64,000 nucleotides of DNA. It comes from Sphingobacteriales bacterium. GTDB lineage: Bacteria; Bacteroidota; Bacteroidia; Sphingobacteriales; Sphingobacteriaceae. The stretch covers positions 1-64,000 of the forward strand of contig JAQBOG010000035.1 of the NCBI GenBank assembly GCA_028288165.1, written 5' to 3'. This document shows positions 33,042-41,474 of the stretch, one piece after another. Under the pieces are notes generated by a model. It made no database searches. It was not told the origin of the DNA and saw nothing but the letters and a program-made list of their open reading frames with translations. The first letter of the stretch is position 1; every line of letters begins with the position of its first letter. The translations under genes were made by a program, and so were the position numbers.

Positions 33042-34655
33042 ATGAATAAGAAACTAATTCTATTATTATCATTTGTTTTAACAGCATTTTCTGTTTTTGG
33101 GCAGATTAGTATTATCCCACAACCATCGATAGTTTTAAAGCCAGAAAAACCGGGGAATTTTTTGATTGACAGCAAAACGCCAATAGTAGTTTCAGGCACT
33201 CAATTAACTAATTCGGCAAACTATCTCAAAAACTATCTTACTAAAACTTACGGAGTAAACTTAAAAACGCAAAATCACACATCTGCCTCACCGGCTATTT
33301 TTTTGCAAATTGAACAAAAGAACGATGTTCCATCCGGAGTGTATAACCTGTTGGTGAGTAAAGAAGGAATTTATATTACAGGATATGATGAAGCAGGAGT
33401 TTTTTATGGCGTTCAATCGGTATTGCAATTGCTTCCTGTAACAAAAACATCTGCATTGACGGTTCCGTATGTTACTATAAATGATGCTCCTCGCTTTAGT
33501 TATCGTGGGATGCATTTAGATGTAAGCCGCCATTTCTTTACGGTTTCTGCAGTAAAGAAATATATTGATAATCTGGCATTGCATAAGTTCAATTATTTTC
33601 ATTGGCATTTAACCGATGATCAGGGCTGGAGAATCGAGATTAAAAAATATCCGAAGTTAACTGAAGTTGGCTCTCATCGTAGCGGAACTATCGTTGGTCA
33701 CCATCCCGGTACAGGTAATGATAACATTCCGGAAGGTGGTTTTTATACCCAGAAGGAAGTTAAAGAAGTTGTAAAATATGCAGCAGAAAGGTATGTAACC
33801 GTTATCCCCGAGATAGAAATGCCAGGTCATGCCTCTGCCGCACTAACAGCATATCCAAATTTAGGTTGCACTGGTGGCCCGTATCAGGTACAACAAACCT
33901 GGGGAGTGTTTGATGAAGTTTTTTGTGCAGGTAACGATACTGTTTTTACTTTTTTACAAGATGTTTTAGATGAAGTAATTCCTTTGTTCCCTGCCCAATA
34001 TGTTCACATTGGGGGCGATGAATGCCCTAAAACTAGTTGGAAAGCTTGCCCAAAATGCCAGAAACGAATTAAAGACAACAATCTTAAAGATGAGCATGCT
34101 TTGCAAAGCTATTTTATTAGCCGCATGGAAAAGTATGTAAACACCAAAGGCAAATCAATAATTGGCTGGGATGAAATTTTGGAAGGCGGTTTAGCTCCGA
34201 ATGCACTGGTAATGAGTTGGCGTGGCGAACAAGGCGGCATTGATGCAGCCAAACAAAAACATTATGTAATGATGACGCCTGGTAGTCATGTTTATTTTGA
34301 TTATTCACAATCTTCACGTGACGATTCTTTAACAATAGGAGGGTTAACTACAGTTCAAAAAGTATATAGCTACGAACCTATTCAGGCTCAAATTCAGCCG
34401 AATGAAGAAAAGTATATTTTAGGAGCGCAGGCTAATGTTTGGACAGAATATATTCCGAATGAAAAAAAACTGGAGTACATGATTTTCCCGCGGATGAGTG
34501 CATTAAGTGAAGTACTGTGGTCACCCAAAAACAAACGCAACTGGAATGATTTCGAAACCCGTTTGCAAAAACAATTTAAACGGTATGATCTCTGGAACGT
34601 AAATTACAGCAAAGCATATTTTGATCAGCTTTCTACCATTCCAAAAGCTAACTAG
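33042..34655 (+). CDS. Exported GH20 beta-N-acetylhexosaminidase
   Basis: The 537-residue enzyme has a signal peptide (1-20), a GH20b N-terminal domain (about 22-145) and a TIM barrel from RFSYRGMHLDVSRHFF onward. The catalytic pair Asp326-Glu327 sits in HIGGDECPKTSW, and WHLTDDQGWRIEIKKYP is intact. It releases terminal GlcNAc/GalNAc by substrate-assisted catalysis in the periplasm. It lacks the C-terminal chitobiase-like extension of its paralogue at 37089. The next gene (GH125) follows after 17 bp, so they form an operon. Confidence 0.95.
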   Translation: MNKKLILLLSFVLTAFSVFGQISIIPQPSIVLKPEKPGNFLIDSKTPIVVSGTQLTNSANYLKNYLTKTYGVNLKTQNHTSASPAIFLQIEQKNDVPSGVYNLLVSKEGIYITGYDEAGVFYGVQSVLQLLPVTKTSALTVPYVTINDAPRFSYRGMHLDVSRHFFTVSAVKKYIDNLALHKFNYFHWHLTDDQGWRIEIKKYPKLTEVGSHRSGTIVGHHPGTGNDNIPEGGFYTQKEVKEVVKYAAERYVTVIPEIEMPGHASAALTAYPNLGCTGGPYQVQQTWGVFDEVFCAGNDTVFTFLQDVLDEVIPLFPAQYVHIGGDECPKTSWKACPKCQKRIKDNNLKDEHALQSYFISRMEKYVNTKGKSIIGWDEILEGGLAPNALVMSWRGEQGGIDAAKQKHYVMMTPGSHVYFDYSQSSRDDSLTIGGLTTVQKVYSYEPIQAQIQPNEEKYILGAQANVWTEYIPNEKKLEYMIFPRMSALSEVLWSPKNKRNWNDFETRLQKQFKRYDLWNVNYSKAYFDQLSTIPKAN

Positions 34656-34672
34656 TTGTAATAAACCCTCAC

Positions 34673-36097
34673 ATGAACCGAAATAAATTTTTAAAAAGTG
34701 CTGCCTTACTGAGCGGTGCTGTATTTATGAATGATTTATCTTTTGCTGCTTTTGATGCGGATTTTATAAGCAAACGCCCGCCCTTAGCCAAACGAAATTT
34801 TCAAAGCAAAGCGATTGAAGAGGCGATAAAGAAGTTTAAAGCCGGAGTAAAAAATAAAGAACTGGCTTACCTGTTCGAAAATTGTTTCCCCAATACGCTG
34901 GACACCACTGTTTTCCACTCGGAGAAAGATGGGAAACCTGATACTTATGTAATTACCGGTGATATTGATGCGATGTGGCTTCGGGATAGTTGTGCGCAGG
35001 TTTGGCCTTATTTATCCTTTATTAAAAAAGATCTTCCCTTACAAAAGTTGGTTGCAGGTGTAATTAACAGACAAGCTTTTTGTGTAATTAAAGATCCGTA
35101 CGCCAATGCTTTTTATAAAGATCAAAGCCAGGTAGGTGAATGGAAATCTGACTTTACGGATATGAAACCCGGCGTACATGAACGTAAATGGGAGATAGAT
35201 TCGCTTTGTTACCCCATTCGTTTGGCGCATAAATACTGGCAAATTACTGGCGACGTAAAACCTTTCGATGATCATTGGAAACAATCAATCATCAGTATTT
35301 TAAAGGTTTTCAAAGAACAACAGCGAAAAGAAAACCTAGGATCATATCATTTTCAAAGATCGGCTTCTACGCCAACGGATACAGTGCCCATGGGAGGTTA
35401 TGGTTTTCCGGTTAAGCCAGTTGGATTGATTTGTTCTATTTTTCGCCCAAGTGACGATGCAACGATTTATCCCTATCTCATTCCATCCAACTTTTTTGCT
35501 GCCGTGAGTTTAAAGCAAGCGTCAGAAATGGTTCGCACAATTTCAAAAGATTATTCTTTAGCAGATGATTTAAAAAATCTGGGATTGGAAGTAGAGCAGG
35601 CATTAAAAAAATATGCAATAGTAAAGCATCCTTTTGCAGGAGACATTTATGCTTTTGAGGTGGATGGATACGGAAACTCAAACATGATGGATGATGCAAA
35701 TATTCCAAGTTTGCTTGCGCTTCCATATCTCGATGCTATCAGTGTATCTGACCCAGTTTATCAAAATACACGCAAGTTTGTGCTTTCTGAAAACAACCCA
35801 TATTTCTACAAAAGCAGTATTGCAGAAGGCATTGGCGGTCCGCATGTTCAAAAGCCCGATATGATTTGGCCACTGAGTATCATCGCCCGCGGTTTAACAA
35901 GTACCGATGAAGCAGAAATTAAGCTATGTATCCAAATGTTGCAAAAATCACATGCAGGCACTGGTTTTATGCATGAGAGTTTTAATAAAGATAACCCTGC
36001 CGATTTTACCAGGAAATGGTTTGCATGGGCTAACACCATTTTCGGAGAATTTTTATGGAAGGTGTATCAAGAAAAACCACACTTGCTAAATGCGTAA
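34673..36097 (+). CDS. Exported GH125 exo-alpha-1,6-mannosidase
   Basis: These 474 residues have an export signal (NRNKFLKSAALLSGAVFM) and the GH125 (former DUF1237) fold. ITGDIDAMWLRDSCAQVWPY is the family hallmark, supported by KWEIDSLCYPIRLAHKYW, GYGFPVKPVGLICSIFRPSDD and MHESFNKDNPADFTRKWFAW. GH125 enzymes remove non-reducing alpha-1,6-mannose from N-glycan cores. Position between two GH20 genes fits stepwise N-glycan trimming. Confidence 0.93.
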   Translation: MNRNKFLKSAALLSGAVFMNDLSFAAFDADFISKRPPLAKRNFQSKAIEEAIKKFKAGVKNKELAYLFENCFPNTLDTTVFHSEKDGKPDTYVITGDIDAMWLRDSCAQVWPYLSFIKKDLPLQKLVAGVINRQAFCVIKDPYANAFYKDQSQVGEWKSDFTDMKPGVHERKWEIDSLCYPIRLAHKYWQITGDVKPFDDHWKQSIISILKVFKEQQRKENLGSYHFQRSASTPTDTVPMGGYGFPVKPVGLICSIFRPSDDATIYPYLIPSNFFAAVSLKQASEMVRTISKDYSLADDLKNLGLEVEQALKKYAIVKHPFAGDIYAFEVDGYGNSNMMDDANIPSLLALPYLDAISVSDPVYQNTRKFVLSENNPYFYKSSIAEGIGGPHVQKPDMIWPLSIIARGLTSTDEAEIKLCIQMLQKSHAGTGFMHESFNKDNPADFTRKWFAWANTIFGEFLWKVYQEKPHLLNA

Positions 36098-36143
36098 TCC
36101 ATCATAATTAATTGGAAGCTTAGGCTCAATTCGATACAAAATA

Positions 36144-36985
36144 ATGAAACAACTTTTTCTGTTAGTGCTTATTGGTTTCCAATTTAGTATGGTAAAAGCT
36201 CAGTCAGGGTTAAAATCTCGATCATTTATTTACAATGCCTAAAAGTTATGCGGTTTCTTACTCTCAAAAAAGCCCGCTTATTGATGGCAATTTGAATGAT
36301 GAAGAATGGACAAAGGCTAAATGGACAGATAGTTTTGTAGATATAGAAGGAGATTTAAAACCGAAGCCCGCATATAAAACAAGGGTTAAAATGTTGTGGA
36401 CAGATACTCGTCTGATTATTGCCGCTGAACTTCAAGACCCACATGTATGGGCAAAAGTTCAAAAGCATGATGAGGTGATATTTTATGATAATGATTTTGA
36501 GGTTTTTCTTGATCCGGATAATAACACTCACCAGTATTTCGAAATAGAAGTGAATGCGCTGAACCAAGTGTTCGACCTCTTTTTATCTAAACCTTATCGC
36601 AATAACTCTTGTGCATTAATAAGTTGGGATGCTTCGGGAATGCAAAAGGCAGTTAAGGTTAATGGAACCTTGAATAAATCGGATGATGTGGATCAAGGTT
36701 GGACAGTTGAAATGGCCATCCCGTTCAAGGCATTAACTATTGGCAATGAAACAAAAGTTCCGGTGGAAGGAGCCATATGGCGACTGAATTTTTCGAGGGT
36801 TGAATGGGATACAGAAGTTGTTAATGGTAAATATGTTAAAAAGAAAAACGCTACCGAACACGATTTACCCGAACATAATTAGGTTTGGTCGCCACAGGGA
36901 GTAATCGATATACATTATCCGGAACGCTGGAGTTATTTACAGTTTACTAAAAAGGAAGATCCATCACCGTTCACACTTCCATATA
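36144..36985 (+). pseudogene. Carbohydrate-binding family 9-like protein gene, broken
   Basis: A good signal peptide starts at ATG 36144 (KQLFLLVLIGFQFSMVKAQ), but its frame ends at 36235 region and the CBM9-like body (KSYAVSYSQKSPLIDGNLND, DNDFEVFLDPDNNTHQYFEIEVNALN) continues in another frame. The body then meets a TAG (36880-36882) exactly where family members have the Trp of NWVWSPQG. Homology resumes after it (VWSPQGVIDIHYPERW) and stops at about DPSPFTLPY. One frameshift, one nonsense change and a lost tail mean no normal product. A cytosolic 215-residue fragment could still be made from ATG 36235. Confidence 0.8.
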
Positions 36986-36988
36986 ATC

Positions 36989-37018
36989 TTGCATTTTGTA
37001 AATATTTCATTACTTTAG
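36989..37018 (+). promoter_or_regulatory. Bacteroidota-type promoter candidate for the second GH20 gene
   Basis: TTG (36989-36991), 19 bases, then TACTTTAG (37011-37018) fit the -33 TTG / -7 TAnnTTTG consensus with one mismatch in the -7 box. It ends about 70 bp before the ATG at 37089. Confidence 0.4.
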
Positions 37019-37088
37019 TTAACTTTTTAAAATATATAAAAAGTGCGCTTGTTTAACTAGCTTAACTAACCCCCAAATCAAAACTATT

Positions 37089-38933
37089 ATGAAGTTTAAA
37101 GTGCCTGTGTTTTTATTGATGATTAGCCTTAACTTGCTCCAAGTTTTTGGCCAGCAGAACGACAAAACAGAAATTATTCCGTTACCATTACAAGTAAACG
37201 TAAGTTCAGGTAAATTTATAGTACCCCAAAAAGTTACCATACATGCCAATACTCCAGACGAAATAAATGTTGCTCATTTTCTAAAAACCTGGTTGGAGCA
37301 ATATGGTAAAGCTGTTAGCATATCCAATGATCAAAATGCGGTGATTTCGCTGTCATCAACCAATGGCAATGTTACCAATAAAGAAGGCTATAGCTTATCA
37401 GTAGAGAATAGCGGTATTAAAATCAGTGCCTCACAAGGATCAGGTTTATTTTACGGAGTACAGTCACTTATTCAGCTAGTGCCTGTCGAAAAGCATGCTG
37501 AGCTGAGTGTTCCTTTTTTAACAATTAACGATCAGCCTTTTTTCAAATGGAGAGGCGTGATGCTGGATGTTTCACGTCATTTTTTCTCCGTAAATTTTGT
37601 CAAGAAGTACATTGATGTGTTGGCGAGTTATAAAATTAACACCTTCCATTGGCATCTAACCGATGATCAGGGCTGGAGAATCGAAATAAAAAAATACCCT
37701 AAATTAACTCAGGTAGCGGCTTTCAGAAAAGAAACGCTGATAGGTGCGCAACAGCTCCTTAAAAAACCAGAAGATTTTAAGTATGACGGAACCCCTTATG
37801 GTGGTTTTTACACACAAGATGAGATAAAAGACGTAGTTGCCTACGCTCAAAAAAGATATATCACCATTGTGCCTGAAATTGAAATGCCGGGTCACTCAGT
37901 TGGAGTTTTGGCAGCTTATCCAGAATTAGCGTGTAAAGACGGTAATTACGAAACGTATAAAAAATGGGGAGTATCAGAAGATATCATCTGCCCATCCGAT
38001 AAGAGTGTGAAGTTTTTTGAAAATGTGTTGTCGGAAGTAATTCAGTTGTTTCCTGGTAAATATGTACATATTGGCGGCGATGAAGCTCCAAAAACCGTTT
38101 GGAAAGAAAGTGCGGCCGTTCAAAAATTAATGAAGAAAAACAACATTGATGATGTAGAGAAAGTTCAAGGTTGGTTCAATGCCCGAATAGAAAAGTTTCT
38201 GATCAGTAAAGGGAAACAACTAGTAGGATGGGATGAAATATTGGAAGGTGGAATTACGCTGTCCTCTATTGTGATGAGCTGGAGAGGCGAGGCAGGCGGA
38301 ATTGAGGCAGCAAAACATGGTAACGATGTGGTTATGTCTCCAAACGGTTTTGTATATTTTGATTATGGCCAAAATCCGGTTTTGCATAGCCCAGACGAGC
38401 CACTTAACATTTGCTGTTACTTACCAATAGAAAAAGTTTATAACTATAATCCGCTACCTAAAGAACTCAGCCCCGAACTTCAAAAACATATATTAGGTAC
38501 TCAGGCAACGTTGTTTACTGAATACATCACTACTGATAATAAGGCCGAGTATATGATTTTCCCTCGGGTATTGGCCGTTGCAGAAGTTGGATGGACACCA
38601 GCAGCTAATAAAAATTTCAAAAATTTTTATTCTCGGGTTGGTAAGCAATTTCCAAGATTAGATGAGCGGAAAATTATGTACCGTATTCCAGAAACCGAGG
38701 GATTAGATTCTGCAAGCATCACCACTGATGGAAACAAGAAAATAATCACGCTACGCAGCATTGTTCCAGGTGCCGAAATTCGTTATACAATAGATGGGCA
38801 CACGCCTGATGAAACGGCGAATTTATACACTCAACCCATTGCGGTTCCTGCTAATCTTGCTATAAAAGTGAGGGCCGTCACTTTTGCTCCGAATGGTAGA
38901 CATAGTGTTCCGGTAGAATTAATTATACAATAA
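37089..38933 (+). CDS. Exported GH20 beta-N-acetylhexosaminidase with C-terminal chitobiase-like domain
   Basis: This 614-residue enzyme has a signal peptide (about 1-22), a GH20b domain (about 25-150) and a TIM barrel with WHLTDDQGWRIEIKKYP and HIGGDEAPKTVW (Asp331-Glu332 pair). A C-terminal module (about 545-612; IRYTIDGHTPDETANLYTQP) is of the CHB_HEX_C type. It is similar in sequence to the GH20 at 33042, suggesting an old duplication with different chain ends. The lipoprotein at 38987 follows after 53 bp. Confidence 0.95.
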   Translation: MKFKVPVFLLMISLNLLQVFGQQNDKTEIIPLPLQVNVSSGKFIVPQKVTIHANTPDEINVAHFLKTWLEQYGKAVSISNDQNAVISLSSTNGNVTNKEGYSLSVENSGIKISASQGSGLFYGVQSLIQLVPVEKHAELSVPFLTINDQPFFKWRGVMLDVSRHFFSVNFVKKYIDVLASYKINTFHWHLTDDQGWRIEIKKYPKLTQVAAFRKETLIGAQQLLKKPEDFKYDGTPYGGFYTQDEIKDVVAYAQKRYITIVPEIEMPGHSVGVLAAYPELACKDGNYETYKKWGVSEDIICPSDKSVKFFENVLSEVIQLFPGKYVHIGGDEAPKTVWKESAAVQKLMKKNNIDDVEKVQGWFNARIEKFLISKGKQLVGWDEILEGGITLSSIVMSWRGEAGGIEAAKHGNDVVMSPNGFVYFDYGQNPVLHSPDEPLNICCYLPIEKVYNYNPLPKELSPELQKHILGTQATLFTEYITTDNKAEYMIFPRVLAVAEVGWTPAANKNFKNFYSRVGKQFPRLDERKIMYRIPETEGLDSASITTDGNKKIITLRSIVPGAEIRYTIDGHTPDETANLYTQPIAVPANLAIKVRAVTFAPNGRHSVPVELIIQ

Positions 38934-38986
38934 TTAAATCAAGGATATATCTTAACTTGAAAAAGTAAACCCTCTAAAACATAAGC

Positions 38987-39454
38987 ATGAAAGCAAGCAT
39001 TGGAATTATTTTAATTAGTGGCATCATGATGTCATGTGGCACATCATCCACTAAGAAAGCGGAACAAACTACGCCGAAACCAATAGTTGGAACCTGGAAA
39101 ATGATCTCATCGACATTAGTAGAAAAAGGTGACACTACGAATACTGAATTTTCGAAAGATCAATCGTTTATTAAAATTATTAACGATTCCCACTTTGCTT
39201 TTTTACAGCATGATTTACGCAAGGGAAAGGATTCAACAGCGGTTTACAGTTCGGGCGGAGGTACGTATGCTCTGGATGGTAACACCTACACAGAACATTT
39301 AGAATATTGCAGTGCAAGAGAGTGGGAGGGAAATGACTTCAAATTTACCCTTATGCTAAAAGGCGATACGCTCATCCAAAAAGGTATAGAAGTAGTTGAA
39401 AGTGCGGGTGTGAATAGAGAGAATACCGAACGATATATTCGGATGAAAAATTAA
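38987..39454 (+). CDS. Lipocalin-like lipoprotein of unknown function
   Basis: At 155 residues it has a lipoprotein signal with Cys at about residue 17 (IMMSCGTSS) and a beta-rich body opening IVGTWKMISSTLVEKGDT and closing ENTERYIRMK, the shape of small lipocalin-like domains in Bacteroidota. No ligand can be named. It sits between the GH20 and ROK genes and is probably co-transcribed. Confidence 0.65.
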   Translation: MKASIGIILISGIMMSCGTSSTKKAEQTTPKPIVGTWKMISSTLVEKGDTTNTEFSKDQSFIKIINDSHFAFLQHDLRKGKDSTAVYSSGGGTYALDGNTYTEHLEYCSAREWEGNDFKFTLMLKGDTLIQKGIEVVESAGVNRENTERYIRMKN

Positions 39455-39529
39455 TTAATGAAACAGAATCTATTCAACAAACGACGGTAATTTTCGAATT
39501 TATCATCAATCAAAGTAAAGGAATTAATT

Positions 39530-40411
39530 ATGAGCGAAAAAATTATTGGTGCTGCCATCGAAGATTCACACATCTCCGTAGGTCTGGTAGATTTTGAAAC
39601 AAGAAAAGTTGTAAGACATACCGTTAAGCGGTTAAAGGTAGATCCTTTCGGAACTGTAGATCAGATTATTGCGACTTGGGCACAAGCATTAAAGCATGTT
39701 TCTGAAGCTAATGGCCTGGAAAATGTATTGATTGGAATTTCAATTCCAGGTGTGTGTAATTATGAAACAGGCGTTTTATCATCGGCAACCGGCAATCGAT
39801 ATCGTAGCCTGTATGGCAGTAACCTCAAAGCTCTGGTTGCTTCTGAATTGGGTATTAGTGAGTCTAATATTCGCATGGTAAATGATGCTGCTTGCTTTTT
39901 GCAAGGCGAAATTTTTGGTGGTACAGGCCGTGGCTTCAGACGTTCTTTAGGAGTTACTTTAGGGATGGGATTAGGTAATGCAAAGTATATTAACGGAGTA
40001 GTAACAGACACACAACTCTATAATATGCCATTGTATGACGGAATTGCTGAAGATTACATCTGTGCAAAATGGCTTATTGATCGTTACCAAACATTAACCG
40101 GTACAAAAGTTAAAGATTTGGTAGAACTTAAACAATGCGCTGCCCAAGATCCTATAGTCGGTAAGGTTTTTGTTGAATTTGCAGAAAGCTTATCTGTGTT
40201 TCTTTCCGCATTTATAAAGCAATACAACCCTGAAATAGTAATTGTTGGCGGCTTTATGGAAACGTATAACCGGTTTTTCTTCGACAGCCTGACAGATAAA
40301 TTGCAAGAGAAAAAAATTAAACCCCCAGTTTTGAGAGCGGTTCTTGGTGAGCAAGCAAGTATCATCGGAGCCGCTTCTACTTGGTACGAAGCAAGGCCTT
40401 TACACAGTTAA
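39530..40411 (+). CDS. ROK-family sugar kinase-like protein
   Basis: These 293 residues form a cytoplasmic ASKHA-fold protein. GAAIEDSHISVGLVDFET is the first phosphate loop, ISIPGVCNYETG and VNDAACFLQGE follow, and LGVTLGMGLGNAKYINGVV and IVIVGGFMETYNRFF close the fold. No HTH is present, so it is a kinase-type rather than regulator-type ROK. The canonical zinc motif CxCGxxGC is absent. Given the neighbours, phosphorylation of GlcNAc or mannose is plausible but not shown. Confidence 0.85.
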   Translation: MSEKIIGAAIEDSHISVGLVDFETRKVVRHTVKRLKVDPFGTVDQIIATWAQALKHVSEANGLENVLIGISIPGVCNYETGVLSSATGNRYRSLYGSNLKALVASELGISESNIRMVNDAACFLQGEIFGGTGRGFRRSLGVTLGMGLGNAKYINGVVTDTQLYNMPLYDGIAEDYICAKWLIDRYQTLTGTKVKDLVELKQCAAQDPIVGKVFVEFAESLSVFLSAFIKQYNPEIVIVGGFMETYNRFFFDSLTDKLQEKKIKPPVLRAVLGEQASIIGAASTWYEARPLHS

Positions 40412-40679
40412 TAAATCAATACTTTAATCGGGAAGGATGGGTAGGAACAAACTTTCCGATTAGCGTTTTATTCTAAGCTTAATGGTCATATTGTGGAGTC
40501 ATAAGTATGATTGATCCAAGAGAAGATGCATTTTAACCATCATTTGGGCGTTTTAACACGATGTTCGCTATATCTTTTTGGTTTCCCTTCACTTTTTCCC
40601 CCGACACCCAAAAAGGATGTCGCTTCCATCGTTAACGCACCTATTCCATTCAAAATCAATCGTTTAATAATTAGTGAAA

Positions 40680-41450
40680 TTATTGCTCTTCGTAATGATA
40701 GGTTAAACCGCCATCAACAAAGTATGTAGAACCCGTAACATAAGCGGCATCATCCGATGCCAGGAAGGAAACTACAGCTGCAACATCTTCGGGTTTACCC
40801 AATTTTTTAAGAGGAATATTTTTTAAGAGGTTATTTAGCTGTTCTGGATTTTGTAAAAGCTTTTGATTTATCGGGGTGGATATCGCACCAGGAGCAACGT
40901 TGTTTATTCGAATATTTAAAGGAGCTAATTCGGTAGCTAAATTGCGGGTTAACATTTTCAAACCTCCTTTGCTGGCGCAATACGCAGCAAAGTGAGGGAA
41001 TATTATCTCTTCGTGTACCGAACTCATATTCACAACCACACCCGAACGTTTTTGCGCCATACAAAACTTAACAAACGCTTGAATCCCGAAGAAAACTCCT
41101 TTCAAATTGGTATCCATCACAAAATCATATTCTTCTTCAGTCACATCCCAAAAGCTATGATTTTTCTCTACACCCGCATTATTTACTAAAATATCCAGCG
41201 TCCCGTAAACTTGAATAGCATCATTAACCAGCTTAACCACATTTGCGGAAGTACTTACATCTGCAGCCAGGAAAGTGACCCGCCTACTCATGTCGTTTAT
41301 TTGTTTTATTAGCTTCTCGCCGCGTTCATCAAACGTACGTCCGTTCAAAATAATGTCAGCACCTTCACTGGCTAATCGTAACGCACAGGCAGCGCCAATG
41401 CCTTGGCTGCTTCCGGTAATTAATGCTATTTTATTTTCAAATCTGTTCAT
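40680..41450 (-). CDS. SDR-family NAD(P)-dependent oxidoreductase (sugar dehydrogenase-like)
   Basis: At 256 residues this is a classical SDR: TGSSQGIGAACAL nucleotide loop, NNAG at about 90, Ser of NMSSVHEE, and YCASKGG for the Tyr/Lys pair, ending in YVTGSTYFVDGG. The pattern is closest to glucose 1-dehydrogenase-like SDRs. It is the last gene of an operon behind a GH63-like glucosidase (24 bp gap) and an MFS transporter, so it may oxidise a sugar released or imported by these. Confidence 0.9.
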   Translation of the reverse strand: MNRFENKIALITGSSQGIGAACALRLASEGADIILNGRTFDERGEKLIKQINDMSRRVTFLAADVSTSANVVKLVNDAIQVYGTLDILVNNAGVEKNHSFWDVTEEEYDFVMDTNLKGVFFGIQAFVKFCMAQKRSGVVVNMSSVHEEIIFPHFAAYCASKGGLKMLTRNLATELAPLNIRINNVAPGAISTPINQKLLQNPEQLNNLLKNIPLKKLGKPEDVAAVVSFLASDDAAYVTGSTYFVDGGLTYHYEEQ

Positions 41451-41474
41451 AGGTTTTTAGATAGATGTAACTAA

